Of a DNA stretch of 64,000 nt, positions 30,203 through 41,029 are shown piece by piece. The notes under the pieces are model-generated. The model saw only the letters and a program-made list of their open reading frames with translations, was not told where the DNA came from and made no database searches. Source of the stretch: Listeria monocytogenes (GTDB lineage Bacteria; Bacillota; Bacilli; Lactobacillales; Listeriaceae). A program made the translations under genes and the position numbers. The stretch is from positions 1,426,001 to 1,490,000 of the forward strand of contig NZ_LT906436.1 of NCBI RefSeq assembly GCF_900187225.1, given 5' to 3'. Numbering within the stretch: position 1 is the first letter of the stretch; every line of letters starts with the position of its first letter.

Positions 30203-32359
30203 TCAATCTTTGTCATCAGGATATTGAATTCGTTGATGATATATTCCGTTTAATGTGGCGATTAAGGTGTCACGAATGATTTTAATTTCTTGTATTGTAA
30301 TGTCACATTCTGTAAATTGCCCATCAAGGAAACGATCTTTAATGATTCCGTCAATAATTTCTGTTATTTTTGCCATGGTTGGCTCTGTGGAAGAACGAAC
30401 TGCCGCTTCAACACTATCCGATATATTGATAATGGCAATTTCTTTTGTTTGTGGCTTTGGACCACTGTAACGATAATCTGCCTCTTTCACATCCGGGTTT
30501 GTTTCTTTCGCTTTAAAATAGAAATATTTAAGCAGTGTCGTCCCGTGATGTTGGAGTGCGATATCAATAATCGGTTGTGGCATATGATTTTCTTTTAAAA
30601 TCTCTGCTCCGTCTTTTGTATGCGAGAGAATTATATCACGACTTTGTTCTGGTGTCAGTCTATCGTGCGGATTTATTCCTTGCAATTGATTTTCCACAAA
30701 ATAAGGTGGTCTTAATGTTTTTCCTATATCATGATAAAAACAGCCAACACGAACAAGTAAACTATTGGCTCCGATTTTGTCAGCGCATGCTTCTGCTAAG
30801 TTGGCTACCATCATACTATGATGATACGTACCAGGAGCTTTCATTAATATTTTCTTCAATAATGGATGGTTTGGATTAGCCAATTCGACCAAACGACTCG
30901 TTGTTAACAACCCAAAAATCGTTTCGAATAACGGAATAACTCCTACTCCGAGGATAAACGCGCCAAATCCACCTAAAAAGGCATATCCAAGCGCCATTAG
31001 TGTAGAAACTTGCAGTAGTGTGCTGTTATTTATTAATAATAAAAGTAACACATAAATCATATTAATTAAACCGACCATAAAACCAGACAACATGATAGCC
31101 GAACGTCTACTATAGTCCCGTAACATAACAACACTCGTCGCTCCACTCAATAAAATAAAAATAGTTATACCGCTTGTAGCATCATTTTGAAATGTTAACA
31201 AACTAGTTACAGCAATAAAAATGACGCTTAAAAAGGCATATTTCTCATTAAGTAAAATTTTGAGTATCATTGGAGCAAAGGCTGCTGGGAATAAGAAAGC
31301 AATATTCGCGATATTTTGCGTTTCTAAAAATAAAATAATGAATAACATAAACAAAGATACAAGATAAACCGAAGAAAAAATAAGCATCGTCTGCATTTTT
31401 TTCGCTTTAGGTTGTGTTTGTTTTTTCGTGTAGAGGAATAGAATTGCTGCTAAAGCAATAATGAAAATAGCAAATCCGGCGTATTGTTTTACAGGCATTT
31501 TTTGATCAAGTAAATGTAGCATTTTTAGCTGACGATATGTTTCTCTATCTACAATTTGGCCTTCTTGAACAATAACTTGCCCTTGTAAGATTTTCACAGG
31601 AACAACGGATTGCGCAGCTTCTTTACGTCGTGCATCTGTCTGCTCTTCATCATAAACTTCATTCGGTACGATAGCATAGGAAACTAAGGCTTTTGAGACA
31701 TTTTTGTAGTAAGCTGGTATCGCTGAAAGTTCAATATCATCACGAGCTCTAATTTTCACAGAATTCAAGTTTTCATCTCGAATTTTATTTTCCATGGATT
31801 TTTCAACTTCTGTTGTAACCACGTCTTCCATGACATTAAAATCTTTACTTTTCGCTTCGATTAAAGTAGTGAAAACTTCGTCAGATATGTTAGAAGTTAT
31901 TTTTTCAGATACGTTACTAGATAATTTGTCTTTTAAGTTTTTTAATTTATCTTCGGTTGACGTTGGCGCAGGAGCAGGCTTATTCTCTTTTTTTGCTTTC
32001 TCTTTATTCTTAGTATCTTTTTCTTGCGCTTCTGCGTTCACTTCATTTACATAGGCGAATAAACTTTGGATAAGTGCTACTCGGTTTTGACCAGTTTCGC
32101 GATTGTAGACATACACATCTTCTACAGCATCACTTGCTTTGGTCCTTTCTTCTTTTGTTTTTTCTGTATCTTCCACCGTTTGAGGTGAACGAATCGTTTT
32201 TTCAGCTACTTGAAATAACTTAACATTGTATGATTCCGGTTTCGTCATTTGGCAAACGAGAAAATACGCTATAACCGCAAAGCAAACTAGGAGCAGTGGA
32301 AAAAGGTATTTCTTTCCACTTTCGATGTACCAATCTCTCCATTTCTTGGCTAGTTTCAC
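30203..32359 (-). CDS. pgpH: Cyclic di-AMP phosphodiesterase, 7TM-HD family
   Basis: Degrades the signalling nucleotide c-di-AMP at the membrane; Listeria PgpH is the described example. The 718-aa protein has one N-terminal membrane segment (about 19-36), a large charged extracytoplasmic domain to about 275, about seven membrane segments to about 480, and a cytoplasmic HD domain ([35 protein letters not shown]). GTG start, 8 bases after GGAGA. It is 15 bases after phoH and 16 before ybeY. Confidence 0.94.
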
Positions 32360-32374
32360 ATCTTTGTCTCCTCT

Positions 32375-33334
32375 CTAATTTTGTTTCCCTTCGTAAGCTT
32401 TGATAATTTCAGCAACGAGCGGGTGTCTGACTACATCGTGATGTTCAAAGTAAACAAAACCGATATCTTTTACATCTTTTAAAACTTGTTCCGCATTGAC
32501 AAGACCACTAGTTGCACCTTTTGGTAAGTCAATTTGCGTCATATCTCCATTGACAATCATTTTGGAGTCATAACCAAGTCGTGTTAAAAACATTTTCATT
32601 TGGGCAATGGTCGTATTTTGTGCTTCGTCTAAAATAACAAAGGCATGATCAAGTGTACGTCCACGCATATAAGCCAGAGGAGCTATTTCAATAACGCCCC
32701 GGTCCATTAGCCTTGTTGTATGCTCTGTACCAAAAATGTCGTATAACGCGTCGTATACAGGGCGTAAATAAGGATCTACTTTTTCTTTTAAATCTCCTGG
32801 CAAAAAACCTAAACTTTCGCCAGCTTCAACGGCAGGTCTTGTTAAAATGATTTTGCTAACATTTCCTTTTTTCCATGCGTCAACTGCCATAACAACTGCT
32901 AAATATGTTTTACCAGTACCTGCTGGACCAACGCCGAAAACGATGTCGTGTTTTTTAATCATTTGAATATAAGTTCTTTGTCCGAATGTTTTTGGTCTAA
33001 TTGGCGTTCCTTTTGCATTCTTCGTAATTTCTTCTTCAAATAAGGTATGGAAGTAAATAAGTGTTCCATTTCTTTGCATTTTCACTGCTTGGGCGATATC
33101 TCTACCATCAATATGAATGCCCCGTTTTACTGTCAGAATAAGTTCATTTAAAACGGCAGTCGTATGCTGTACAGGCTCTTCTTCACCTGTAATAGATAGT
33201 GACTCTCCCCGAGTAATGATTTTCACTTGAAGTAACTCTTCTAAAAGTTCGATATTCTTATTATTATTGCCGAATAAATCTTGAATATTTGTGTCATCAG
33301 ATAATTCGACTACTTCATTAAATTCATTTAGCAT
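32375..33334 (-). CDS. phoH: PhoH-family ATPase
   Basis: PhoH-like P-loop ATPase, thought to act in RNA metabolism; exact role unknown. The 319-aa protein has an N-terminal KH-like region, Walker A GPAGTGKTYLA, TRPAVEAGESLGFLPGDL, and Walker B FVILDEAQNTT, all diagnostic. ATG after AGGTGAAGGGG. First gene of the operon ending in era. B. subtilis has yqfC-yqfD (sporulation) directly upstream; here a promoter and the yqeY terminator take their place. Confidence 0.93.
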   Translation of the reverse strand: MLNEFNEVVELSDDTNIQDLFGNNNKNIELLEELLQVKIITRGESLSITGEEEPVQHTTAVLNELILTVKRGIHIDGRDIAQAVKMQRNGTLIYFHTLFEEEITKNAKGTPIRPKTFGQRTYIQMIKKHDIVFGVGPAGTGKTYLAVVMAVDAWKKGNVSKIILTRPAVEAGESLGFLPGDLKEKVDPYLRPVYDALYDIFGTEHTTRLMDRGVIEIAPLAYMRGRTLDHAFVILDEAQNTTIAQMKMFLTRLGYDSKMIVNGDMTQIDLPKGATSGLVNAEQVLKDVKDIGFVYFEHHDVVRHPLVAEIIKAYEGKQN

Positions 33335-33376
33335 TGGCTAACCCCTTCACCTGTTATAAGTGCCTTGATTAGTTAT

Positions 33377-33405
33377 ATTATACACGAAATTGCCTTGCTT
33401 GAAAA
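33377..33405 (-). promoter_or_regulatory. Promoter of the phoH-era operon
   Basis: On the minus strand TTTTCA-N17-TATAAT (-35 at 33400-33405, -10 at 33377-33382), 43 bases before phoH. Confidence 0.65.
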
Positions 33406-33448
33406 ACGAAGCGATAGCAACAACGCAATTCAAGTGAAAATAGGCGTA

Positions 33449-33491
33449 AAAAAACAGGATTTCCTCCATAAAATAGGAAGTAATCCTGTTT
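33449..33491 (-). terminator. Intrinsic terminator of rpsU-yqeY
   Basis: A 16-bp imperfect stem (33452-33467 with 33476-33491) followed on the minus strand by seven T. It is about 30 bases after the yqeY stop. Confidence 0.8.
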
Positions 33492-33521
33492 CTTAATGTT
33501 TCAAAACTAGTTTGAATTAGT

Positions 33522-33968
33522 TTATGAAAGATATTTTTTTACGAATTGGTTAACAGCACCGCCGTCAGCTTTGCCCTTTACTTTAGGCATAATTGCGGAC
33601 ATTACTTTGCCGAAATCAGCTTTACTAGATGCGCCAACTTCTTCGATAGTTGCTTTCACAATATTCTCAAGCTCTTCAGGAGTCAATTGTTTTGGCGCGT
33701 AGTCCTCCACAATGACAATCTCGGAACGGACTTTATCAGAAAGGTCGCTACGTCCAGCTTTGTCAAACTCTGCTAGAGAATCTCTGCGTTGTTTGAGTTC
33801 GCGGGAAATCACGGTTACTTCATCATCCGGAGTAAGATCTTTCACACCTTGGTGAATTGCTTCGTTTTGTAAAGCTGCTTTTAACATACGAATAACGGAA
33901 AGTTTTTCTTTCTCTTTATCGCGCATCGCTTGTTTCATATCTTCATTTAACTTGTCAAGCAGTGTCAA
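33522..33968 (-). CDS. yqeY: GatB/YqeY domain protein
   Basis: Stand-alone tail domain related to the GatB subunit of Asp/Glu-tRNA amidotransferase; function unknown, possibly tRNA binding. It is 148 aa, helical ([23 protein letters not shown]), ending with [19 protein letters not shown] prefer the TTG at 33968, 9 bases after AAAGGCG; the ATG at 33977 sits too close to that site. It follows rpsU by about 20 bases and shares its promoter. Confidence 0.88.
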   Translation of the reverse strand: MTLLDKLNEDMKQAMRDKEKEKLSVIRMLKAALQNEAIHQGVKDLTPDDEVTVISRELKQRRDSLAEFDKAGRSDLSDKVRSEIVIVEDYAPKQLTPEELENIVKATIEEVGASSKADFGKVMSAIMPKVKGKADGGAVNQFVKKYLS

Positions 33969-33987
33969 CGAAATCATCGCCTTTTAA

Positions 33988-34161
33988 TTAGAATTTGCGT
34001 TTTCTTGCTGCTTCGGATTTTTTCTTACGTTTTACGCTTGGTTTTTCATAAAATTCGCGCTTTCTGGATTCTTGCAAAGTTCCACTTTTGGAAACAGTAC
34101 GTTTAAAGCGACGAAGAGCATCTTCAAGCGATTCGTTTTTACGAACTACTGTTTTTGACAT
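33988..34161 (-). CDS. rpsU: Ribosomal protein S21
   Basis: Small basic protein of the 30S subunit platform. It is 57 aa: [20 protein letters not shown] followed by an arginine/lysine-rich tail. The ATG at 34161 follows GGAGGGAGGG. It starts an rpsU-yqeY unit with a strong promoter and a 120-base leader. Confidence 0.96.
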
Positions 34162-34196
34162 CTCTCTTTCCCTCCCTCCGGCACTTACATGCACTC

Positions 34197-34217
34197 ACTT
34201 AAATCCTTCATTTAAGT
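34197..34217 (-). other. Hairpin in the rpsU leader
   Basis: An 8-bp perfect stem (34197-34204 with 34210-34217) with a GAAGG loop on the minus strand, 35 bases before the rpsU ATG. The A/T-only stem is weak and its meaning unknown. Confidence 0.3.
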
Positions 34218-34292
34218 TCCAGAATAGGACATAACGGAAAATAAATTATGAATTATTCTGAAGTAATGCAGATAAGCATTCACTCATTAAAA

Positions 34293-34321
34293 ATTATATA
34301 CGAAACATCGGGCATCGTCAA
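34293..34321 (-). promoter_or_regulatory. Strong promoter of rpsU-yqeY
   Basis: On the minus strand TTGACG-N17-TATAAT (-35 at 34316-34321, -10 at 34293-34298). Eleven of twelve positions match consensus. The leader would be about 125 bases. Confidence 0.8.
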
Positions 34322-34325
34322 CATG

Positions 34326-34368
34326 AAATCGTTAACTTTCGTATAAAACTTTGAAATGTTAACGATTT
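34326..34368. repeat. Inverted repeat at the rsmE stop codon
   Basis: Perfect 11-bp arms (34326-34336 and 34358-34368) with a 21-base loop. The rsmE stop codon is inside one arm and the rpsU -35 begins 5 bases beyond the other. No U-run follows, so it is at best a weak terminator. Confidence 0.5.
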
Positions 34369-35126
34369 TTATTTTTGTAAAGGTCAAAATAGAAAGAAGC
34401 AGCTGATAATACATAGAGCGGAGCAGTTTCTGTTCTTAAAATTCTTGGGCCGAGTCCGGCAAGTTTTGCGTTCGCTTCTTCAAGAAGCAATAGCTCTTTT
34501 TCACTAATGCCGCCCTCTGGTCCAAAAATACACAAAACAGACTGTCCAGGCTTCATTGTTTGAAATAAGCTGGCAAGTGCACTATCCTCGCCTTCTCTGG
34601 CGCTCTCTTCATATGCAGCGATAACAAAGTCATAGTGAACATGGCCAAACATTAACTCTTTGAAACTAGCAGCATAATGAACTTCTGGAATGATTGTCCT
34701 GTGCGATTGTTCAGCAGCTTCTTGCGCAATTTTTTGAAGTCGCTCAATTTTTTTGATGACTTTCTTGTCATCCCATTTCACCACAGATCGTTCTGCTTTA
34801 TAGGAGATAAATTTGTGTGCGCCTAGTTCTGTACTTTTTTGAATGATGAGTTCTAGTTTGTCGCCTTTTGGTAGACCGCTCGCGATGGTGATTTCAATAG
34901 GCAATTCGGTATCTTCTTCTAGCCATTTCACTAAATTTAATAATACCTCTTCCTCATTTATTGCCGTAATAGCAGCGATGCATGTTTTTTTGCTCGGGAA
35001 AACAATGAAAACTTGGTCGGATTCTTTCATCCGCATTACACGTGCAATATGATGGAAATTTTCTCCTGTAATGGCCAGTGTATCGTTATCATTCTCTAGC
35101 TCAGATGTTACAAAATAACGCTGCAT
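34359..35126 (-). CDS. rsmE: 16S rRNA (uracil1498-N3)-methyltransferase
   Basis: Methylates U1498 of 16S rRNA. The 255-aa SPOUT protein has an N-terminal PUA-like domain and the C-terminal knot (CIFGPEGGISEKE, LGPRILRTETAPLYVLSA). It begins directly after the prmA stop. ATG after GAGGAGTGG. Last gene of the hrcA heat-shock operon here. Confidence 0.94.
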   Translation of the reverse strand: MQRYFVTSELENDNDTLAITGENFHHIARVMRMKESDQVFIVFPSKKTCIAAITAINEEEVLLNLVKWLEEDTELPIEITIASGLPKGDKLELIIQKSTELGAHKFISYKAERSVVKWDDKKVIKKIERLQKIAQEAAEQSHRTIIPEVHYAASFKELMFGHVHYDFVIAAYEESAREGEDSALASLFQTMKPGQSVLCIFGPEGGISEKELLLLEEANAKLAGLGPRILRTETAPLYVLSAASFYFDLYKNKNR

Positions 35127-36071
35127 TTATTCCACTCCTCGTTTGGAAATAATCGCAACCCAATCCCCTTGTTGCTCCATTTTTTCAATAATAAGTCCAG
35201 CATTTTTAAGTGCTTCTTCGACTACTTTCGCTTTGTCTTCAATAATTCCGGAAGCAATGAAAACCCCGCCTGGTTTGAGTGCTTTATAAACATCTTCTGG
35301 GAAAAGTAAAATAACTTCCGCTAAAATGTTTGCGACAACAATATCTACATTTGTTTTGTTAATATCTTGAAGTAGATTATTTTGTTTTACAGTAATAATG
35401 TGTTCTGTTTTATTTAAAGTAATATTTTCTTCTGCTGCACGAGTGGCAATTTCGTCGAGGTCTGTTGCTAAAATAGATTTAGCTCCTAGTTTGGCACTGG
35501 CGATACTTAAGACACCCGAACCCGTACCAACGTCAATGACTTCATCCCCTGGTTGTAAATAATTGCTCAGTGCACGAATACAAAGTTGTGTTGTCGGGTG
35601 TGTCCCTGTACCGAAAGCCATTCCTGGATCAAGCTCAATGATTATTTCGTTAGCAGAGGGTGTGTATGATTCCCAACTTGGGACAATCGTGATACGGTCT
35701 GTGATTTGAACTGGATGATAGTATTTTTTCCACGCAGTAGCCCACTCCTCATCGTCCACATCATTTACAACAAATTGGAACTTGCCTAGCGGAATATCAA
35801 ACGTGCTGAGATTTTTCAATGTTTGTTCGATTTCTGGGATTTGCTCGACAAATTCGGTTGTTTTTAAGAAATAAGCTTTAATGATGACGCCATCTTCTGG
35901 ATAATCTTCTCGTCTAAGCGCATAAATTTCTCCAAATTTATCTTCGCGCTCACGTAAAAAATCTGCTACATCTTCAATTGATACGCCCGCTGCGCCAAAT
36001 TCTGTTAAAACATTCGCAACTGGCTCCACTGCTTCATTCGTAGTATGGACTTCTACTTCTGACCATTCCAT
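35127..36071 (-). CDS. prmA: Ribosomal protein L11 methyltransferase
   Basis: Trimethylates ribosomal protein L11. The 314-aa protein has an N-terminal substrate domain and a Rossmann SAM domain with [28 protein letters not shown] and [12 protein letters not shown] after AAAGGAGTG. Follows dnaJ after a hairpin and abuts rsmE. Confidence 0.94.
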   Translation of the reverse strand: MEWSEVEVHTTNEAVEPVANVLTEFGAAGVSIEDVADFLREREDKFGEIYALRREDYPEDGVIIKAYFLKTTEFVEQIPEIEQTLKNLSTFDIPLGKFQFVVNDVDDEEWATAWKKYYHPVQITDRITIVPSWESYTPSANEIIIELDPGMAFGTGTHPTTQLCIRALSNYLQPGDEVIDVGTGSGVLSIASAKLGAKSILATDLDEIATRAAEENITLNKTEHIITVKQNNLLQDINKTNVDIVVANILAEVILLFPEDVYKALKPGGVFIASGIIEDKAKVVEEALKNAGLIIEKMEQQGDWVAIISKRGVE

Positions 36072-36095
36072 TTTTCAACACTCCTTTAGTATGTA

Positions 36096-36134
36096 GAAAA
36101 GGTCGATGGTTGCTTCTTGCACAACTATCGACCT
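36096..36134 (-). terminator. Hairpin between dnaJ and prmA, partial terminator
   Basis: A 13-bp stem with one C-A or G-U mismatch (36100-36112 with 36122-36134), followed on the minus strand by TTTTC. The U-run is short, so it likely attenuates rather than stops transcription into prmA. Confidence 0.55.
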
Positions 36135-36143
36135 CTACGTTCA

Positions 36144-37277
36144 TCAATCGCCTTTAAAAGCTCGTTTCATTTTGTCAAAAAATCCGGAGGTTTGTTCGTC
36201 TACTTTGTCTCCAGTAGTGGAAGCAAATTCTCGCAAGATTTCTTTTTGTTTATCATCTAGTTTTTTCGGAACGATGACTTTGACGATTACATGTTGGTCG
36301 CCAGTTCCATTTCCTCGAAGATGCGGCACGCCTTTACCACGTAAGCGGAAAGTTGTTCCTGTTTGAGTACCACTTGGAATTTTCAAACGAACTTTACCGT
36401 GAACAGTTGGCACATCAATTTCGTCACCTAATGTAGCTTGTACAAATGTGATTGGGACTTCTACGTAAATATCGTCTGCTTCACGTTCGAAAAACTCATC
36501 TGGAATAACGACAAACACCACATATAAATCGCCGTTAGGTCCGCCGTTAATACCAGCTTCTCCTTCACCAGATACACGCATTTGTTGCCCGTCGTTCACG
36601 CCAGCTGGAACTTTCACTTTGATTTTTTTCGTTTTAGTTACACGGCCTTTACCGTGACAAGTTGGGCATTTCTCTTTGATTTCTTTACCAGTACCATTAC
36701 AGTATTGGCATGTCCGTTTATTAACTACACGACCAAATGGGGTATTTTGTTCCACGTTAATGGAACCTTTACCACCACAATGGCTACATTTTTCAGGTGT
36801 TGTCCCTGGTTTTGCGCCGGAACCGTGACATGTATCACAGTTTTCTTCACGAGGAATTTCGATTTCTGCATCCTTACCGAAAATAGCTTCTTTGAATTTA
36901 AGGCGCATTGTATATTGTAAATCGCTACCTTGTCTTGGGGCATTTGGATCTTGTTGACGCCCGCCGCCACCGAAGAATGTGTCAAAGATATCTTCAAATC
37001 CAGAGAATCCTCCTCCGCCAAAGCCGCCACCTGCACCACCTCCGCCGAAGCCTTGGTTTGGATCTACATGCCCATATTGATCATATTGTGCACGTTTTTG
37101 TGGGTCACTTAATGCTTCATAAGCCTCTGATATTTCTTTAAATTTTTCATCAGCGCCTGCTTCTTTATTTATGTCCGGATGATACTGTTTGGACAGTTTC
37201 CGGTAAGCTTTTTTTATTTCGTCCGCTGAGGCGCTTTTGGAAATACCAAGCACTTCATAGTAATCTCGTTTTGCCAT
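36144..37277 (-). CDS. dnaJ: Chaperone DnaJ (Hsp40)
   Basis: Co-chaperone that delivers clients to DnaK and stimulates its ATPase. The 377-aa protein has the J domain with HPD (about residues 33-35), a Gly/Phe-rich linker (about 75-105), four CxxCxGxG zinc repeats (about 148-214) and the C-terminal substrate domain. ATG after AGGAGTGATGG. It has its own promoter as well as read-through from dnaK. Confidence 0.97.
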   Translation of the reverse strand: MAKRDYYEVLGISKSASADEIKKAYRKLSKQYHPDINKEAGADEKFKEISEAYEALSDPQKRAQYDQYGHVDPNQGFGGGGAGGGFGGGGFSGFEDIFDTFFGGGGRQQDPNAPRQGSDLQYTMRLKFKEAIFGKDAEIEIPREENCDTCHGSGAKPGTTPEKCSHCGGKGSINVEQNTPFGRVVNKRTCQYCNGTGKEIKEKCPTCHGKGRVTKTKKIKVKVPAGVNDGQQMRVSGEGEAGINGGPNGDLYVVFVVIPDEFFEREADDIYVEVPITFVQATLGDEIDVPTVHGKVRLKIPSGTQTGTTFRLRGKGVPHLRGNGTGDQHVIVKVIVPKKLDDKQKEILREFASTTGDKVDEQTSGFFDKMKRAFKGD

Positions 37278-37321
37278 CCGCCATCACTCCTGTCCATGAT
37301 AGATTTTTATAGTCCTAACGT

Positions 37322-37350
37322 ATTGTAACATTTGAAAGAGATGTTGTAAA
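37322..37350 (-). promoter_or_regulatory. Internal promoter of dnaJ
   Basis: On the minus strand TTTACA-N17-TACAAT (-35 at 37345-37350, -10 at 37322-37327), downstream of the dnaK terminator and 45 bases before dnaJ. Confidence 0.65.
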
Positions 37351-37365
37351 AACTTTATTTCAGAT

Positions 37366-37395
37366 AAAAAGTCAAAGCCACAGTAGACTTTGACT
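37366..37395 (-). terminator. Intrinsic terminator after dnaK
   Basis: An 8-bp perfect stem (37370-37377 with 37388-37395) followed by TTTTTA on the minus strand. Confidence 0.75.
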
Positions 37396-37418
37396 CGTTA
37401 TCCTTACCTTAAAAAAGA

Positions 37419-39260
37419 TTATTTGTTTTCTTTGTCGTCGTCATTTACTTCTTCAAATTCAGCGTCTACTACGTCGTCATTTTGAGGAGCTTCTTGACCT
37501 TCTGCGCCGCCTGCCGCTTGTTGTTCTGCTGCAGCTTGTTCGTATAATTTAACAGATAGATTTTGAACGATTTCGTTTAAGCTTTCTGTTTTTTCTTTAA
37601 TAGCATCGAAATCTTCACCTTTAAGCGCTTCTTGTAGCTCATCGCGAGCTGCTTCTGCTTTTTTCACTTCTTCTTCTTCAACTTTGCCTTCTAATTCTTT
37701 CAAAGTTTTATCTACAGTGAATACTAATTGGTCTGCATTGTTGCGAAGTTCAGCGTTTTCTTTGTTCTTTTTATCTTCTTCAGCATTAGCTTCAGCATCT
37801 TGAACCATTTTTTCAATTTCTTCGTCTGTTAAACCTGAAGAAGATTTAATAACAATGTTTTGTTCTTTACCAGTTCCAAGGTCTTTCGCGCGAACTGTTA
37901 CGATACCATTTTTGTCGATATCAAATGATACTTCGATTTGAGGGATTCCGCGTGGTGCTGGCGGAATATCCGCTAATTGGAAACGACCTAATGTTTTGTT
38001 GTCTTTTGCCATTGGACGTTCACCTTGAAGTACATGAATATCTACGGCTGGTTGGTTATCAGCTGCTGTAGAGAAAGTTTGTGATTTAGATGTTGGGATA
38101 GTTGTATTACGTTCGATAAGTGTAGTCATAACGCCACCCATTGTTTCAATACCAAGGGATAATGGAGTTACGTCAAGTAGTACAACGTCTTTTACATCAC
38201 CAGTGATTACGCCACCTTGAATTGCAGCACCCATTGCTACAACTTCATCTGGGTTTACACCTTTATGAGGTTCTTTGCCTAATTCTTTTTTGATTGTTTC
38301 TTGAACTGCAGGAATACGAGTAGATCCACCAACTAGAATTACTTGGTCAATATCGCTTGCAGATAGGTTTGCATCTTTTAATGCTTGACGAGTTGGCGCA
38401 ATAGTACGTTCAACTAAGTCATGTGTTAGTTCATCAAATTTAGCACGAGTAAGGGTTACTTCTAAGTGAAGTGGACCAGCTTCCCCAGCTGTGATAAATG
38501 GTAAGGAGATTTGTGTGCTTGTTACACCAGAAAGATCTTTTTTCGCTTTTTCAGCTGCATCTTTCAAACGTTGAAGTGCCATTTTATCTTGGCTTAAGTC
38601 AATACCATTGTCTTTTTTGAATTCTGCTACTAGATAGTCGATGATTTTTTTATCGAAGTCATCTCCACCTAATTCATTGTCACCAGCAGTTGAGTGTACT
38701 TCAAATACGCCGTCACCTAATTCAAGGATAGATACGTCAAACGTACCACCACCAAGGTCAAATACTAGAATTGTTTGGTCTGTTTCTGTTTTATCCATAC
38801 CGTAAGCAAGTGCTGCTGCAGTTGGTTCGTTAATAATACGTTCTACTTCAAGACCAGCGATTTTACCAGCGTCTTTTGTTGCTTGACGTTGTGCATCATT
38901 GAAGTAAGCTGGGACTGTGATAACTGCTTTATCTACAGTTTCGCCAAGGTAGTCTTCTGCATAACTTTTTAGGTATTGCAAAATGATTGCACTAATTTCT
39001 TGTGGAGAATAATCTTTTCCTTCGATTGTTTCTTTATAGTTAGTACCCATATGACGTTTAATGGAACTAATTGTATTTGGGTTAGTGATTGCAGCACGTT
39101 TCGCTACTTCACCTACTTGGCGTTCGCCATTTTTGAAACCAACTACAGAAGGTGTTGTACGTGCGCCTTCTGGGTTAGGGATAATTTTAGCTTCTCCGCC
39201 TTCTAATACTGCTACTGCAGAGTTTGTTGTTCCTAAGTCAATTCCGATAATTTTGCTCAT
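37419..39260 (-). CDS. dnaK: Chaperone DnaK (Hsp70)
   Basis: ATP-dependent chaperone. The 613-aa protein starts [14 protein letters not shown] and has the Hsp70 signatures [13 protein letters not shown] and [13 protein letters not shown], then the substrate domain and a C-terminal lid rich in E/A and ending in D/E-rich repeats. It has the shorter nucleotide-binding domain usual in Gram-positive Hsp70. ATG after AGGAGG. Third gene of hrcA-grpE-dnaK-dnaJ. Confidence 0.98.
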   Translation of the reverse strand: MSKIIGIDLGTTNSAVAVLEGGEAKIIPNPEGARTTPSVVGFKNGERQVGEVAKRAAITNPNTISSIKRHMGTNYKETIEGKDYSPQEISAIILQYLKSYAEDYLGETVDKAVITVPAYFNDAQRQATKDAGKIAGLEVERIINEPTAAALAYGMDKTETDQTILVFDLGGGTFDVSILELGDGVFEVHSTAGDNELGGDDFDKKIIDYLVAEFKKDNGIDLSQDKMALQRLKDAAEKAKKDLSGVTSTQISLPFITAGEAGPLHLEVTLTRAKFDELTHDLVERTIAPTRQALKDANLSASDIDQVILVGGSTRIPAVQETIKKELGKEPHKGVNPDEVVAMGAAIQGGVITGDVKDVVLLDVTPLSLGIETMGGVMTTLIERNTTIPTSKSQTFSTAADNQPAVDIHVLQGERPMAKDNKTLGRFQLADIPPAPRGIPQIEVSFDIDKNGIVTVRAKDLGTGKEQNIVIKSSSGLTDEEIEKMVQDAEANAEEDKKNKENAELRNNADQLVFTVDKTLKELEGKVEEEEVKKAEAARDELQEALKGEDFDAIKEKTESLNEIVQNLSVKLYEQAAAEQQAAGGAEGQEAPQNDDVVDAEFEEVNDDDKENK

Positions 39261-39293
39261 TGTTATTTCCTCCTGTTATTCAGTAATTATTTT

Positions 39294-39869
39294 TTATTGA
39301 TTCACTTTTACCATAGATGGGCGTATAACCCGGTCTTTTAGTTTGTAACCTTTTTGAAGTTCTGCAGTGATTTCATTGCTTCCTGCATTTTCATCACTAT
39401 CTTGCATAACGGCTTGATGGAAATTCGGGTCGAATTGTTCGCCGACAGCCGGAATTACTTCAATGCCTTCTTTTTCAAAAGCAATAAGAATTTGGTTGTA
39501 TACCATTTCCATTCCTTTTAAAATTTGTTTCACTTCTTCTTGATCAGAAGTCGTTGCAAGTGCTTTTTCAAAACTATCTAGTGCAGGAAGTAAATCTTGC
39601 GCTAGGCTTTGCGAACGATATTTCTGACTGGCATCACGGTCTGCAATATGTCTTTTTTTGACATTTTCGAAGTCCGCTTGCATACGAAGATAGCGATTTT
39701 CAACTTCATCAAGTTTATTTTCAAGCTCTAAAATCTTTGCTTGTTCTTCCGTTAAAGTATCCGCCGTAGCTTCCTCTTCAACAGCTTCTTCTGCTTCATC
39801 TAAAATGTTTAATTCTTCTTGTTCGATTTCATCAGCTAGTCTTTCTTTTTTGTTCTTTTTCTCAGACAC
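39294..39869 (-). CDS. grpE: Nucleotide exchange factor GrpE
   Basis: Releases ADP from DnaK. The 191-aa protein has an acidic, charged N-terminus, a long coiled coil (about 40-100) and the C-terminal beta domain with [11 protein letters not shown] chose the GTG at 39869, 8 bases after AGGAGG; the in-frame GTG at 39878 overlaps that site. It lies between hrcA and dnaK. Confidence 0.95.
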
Positions 39870-39910
39870 TTTAGCCACCTCCTGAAAAAACTTATGCTTT
39901 TTCAGCCTTC

Positions 39911-40948
39911 CTAATTTTGGTTATCACGATAAAGTTTGGTTAACACATCGGTTAAATCTCGACTCATTACATCAACGAGTCCCATCATTCTGCTATATTC
40001 CATTCTTGTGGGCCCTAGGAGTACGATACCGCCAACACGTTCGCCAGCAATATTATACGTCGCTGTAATGATACTACAATCTTCCATTAGACTATTATTG
40101 TTTTCGCGGCCTATTTTCACTTGAAGACCATCGGGAATATCCCTAAACAATTCATACACATCTTGTTCTTCTTCCATCAAATGAAGCATCTCACGGACTT
40201 TATTAATGTCATGAAATTCCGGTTGATTTAAAATATTCGTTTTTCCACCGAAATACACTTTTTGTTGACTTGCTTGAGCAAAAGAATCGGAAAATACATG
40301 CATAAAGCTTTCGTAATTTCTAACATGCTTTCCAAGTAATTCCTTTACTTCCATTGGTATTTGTACTTTTAAATCATCAAGCGAAAGCCCTACTAGCCGT
40401 TCATTTAAAATGTTGACCATACGTTCAATATCGGAGAGCGTTGTGCCTTCCGGTATTGTCACAAGATGGTTATCAACATGTCCTTGATCAGTTATTAATA
40501 TGAGCATTGCTTGAAAATTATTTATTGGTACAAATCTAAAGCCACTTAAATGATTTTTCGTCGCTTCAGGGCCAAGCAAGATGGACGTGTAATTGGTTAA
40601 ATCGGATAACATTAATGCTGAATTTTGGATAAGTCCTTCCATTTCGTAGTAATTCTCTGAAAAGAAGGATCGAATCATTTGCCTGTCGGATTTATCTAGC
40701 TTTTTTGGCTGGAGTAAGTAATCGACATAGAAGCGATATCCTTTCTCTGATGGAACTCGTCCCGACGAAGAATGCGTCTTTTCAATAAAGCCGTATTCTT
40801 CGAGGACCCCCATTTCATTACGGATAGTCGCGGAACTATAAGGCAAACCTTTTTCTTTCAGCAAATTCTTTGATCCAACCGGCTGAATAGTCCAAGTGAA
40901 ATGATCGATGATGGCACGGGAAATCAAAAGTTGTCTTTCTGTTAACAT
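39911..40948 (-). CDS. hrcA: Heat-inducible transcription repressor HrcA
   Basis: Represses class I heat-shock genes by binding CIRCE. The 345-aa protein has an N-terminal winged helix ([33 protein letters not shown]) and a GAF-like C-terminal domain. The ATG at 40948 follows AGAGGTG; starts further upstream would lie inside CIRCE. First gene of the operon and autoregulated through the CIRCE at 40963-40989. Confidence 0.97.
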   Translation of the reverse strand: MLTERQLLISRAIIDHFTWTIQPVGSKNLLKEKGLPYSSATIRNEMGVLEEYGFIEKTHSSSGRVPSEKGYRFYVDYLLQPKKLDKSDRQMIRSFFSENYYEMEGLIQNSALMLSDLTNYTSILLGPEATKNHLSGFRFVPINNFQAMLILITDQGHVDNHLVTIPEGTTLSDIERMVNILNERLVGLSLDDLKVQIPMEVKELLGKHVRNYESFMHVFSDSFAQASQQKVYFGGKTNILNQPEFHDINKVREMLHLMEEEQDVYELFRDIPDGLQVKIGRENNNSLMEDCSIITATYNIAGERVGGIVLLGPTRMEYSRMMGLVDVMSRDLTDVLTKLYRDNQN

Positions 40949-40962
40949 AGCAATCACCTCTT

Positions 40963-40989
40963 TTAGCACTCCATAACGTCAAGTGCTAA
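40963..40989 (-). promoter_or_regulatory. CIRCE operator
   Basis: Inverted repeat TTAGCACTC-N9-AAGTGCTAA on the plus strand (40963-40971, 40981-40989). It differs from the consensus by one base (A for G at 40981). It begins about 11 bases downstream of the -10, near the transcription start. Confidence 0.93.
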
Positions 40990-41000
40990 ATACAAGTATA

Positions 41001-41029
41001 AATTTACCAAACAATTCCACCTTAGTCAA
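41001..41029 (-). promoter_or_regulatory. Promoter of the hrcA operon
   Basis: On the minus strand TTGACT-N17-TAAATT (-35 at 41024-41029, -10 at 41001-41006), directly upstream of CIRCE. Confidence 0.65.
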
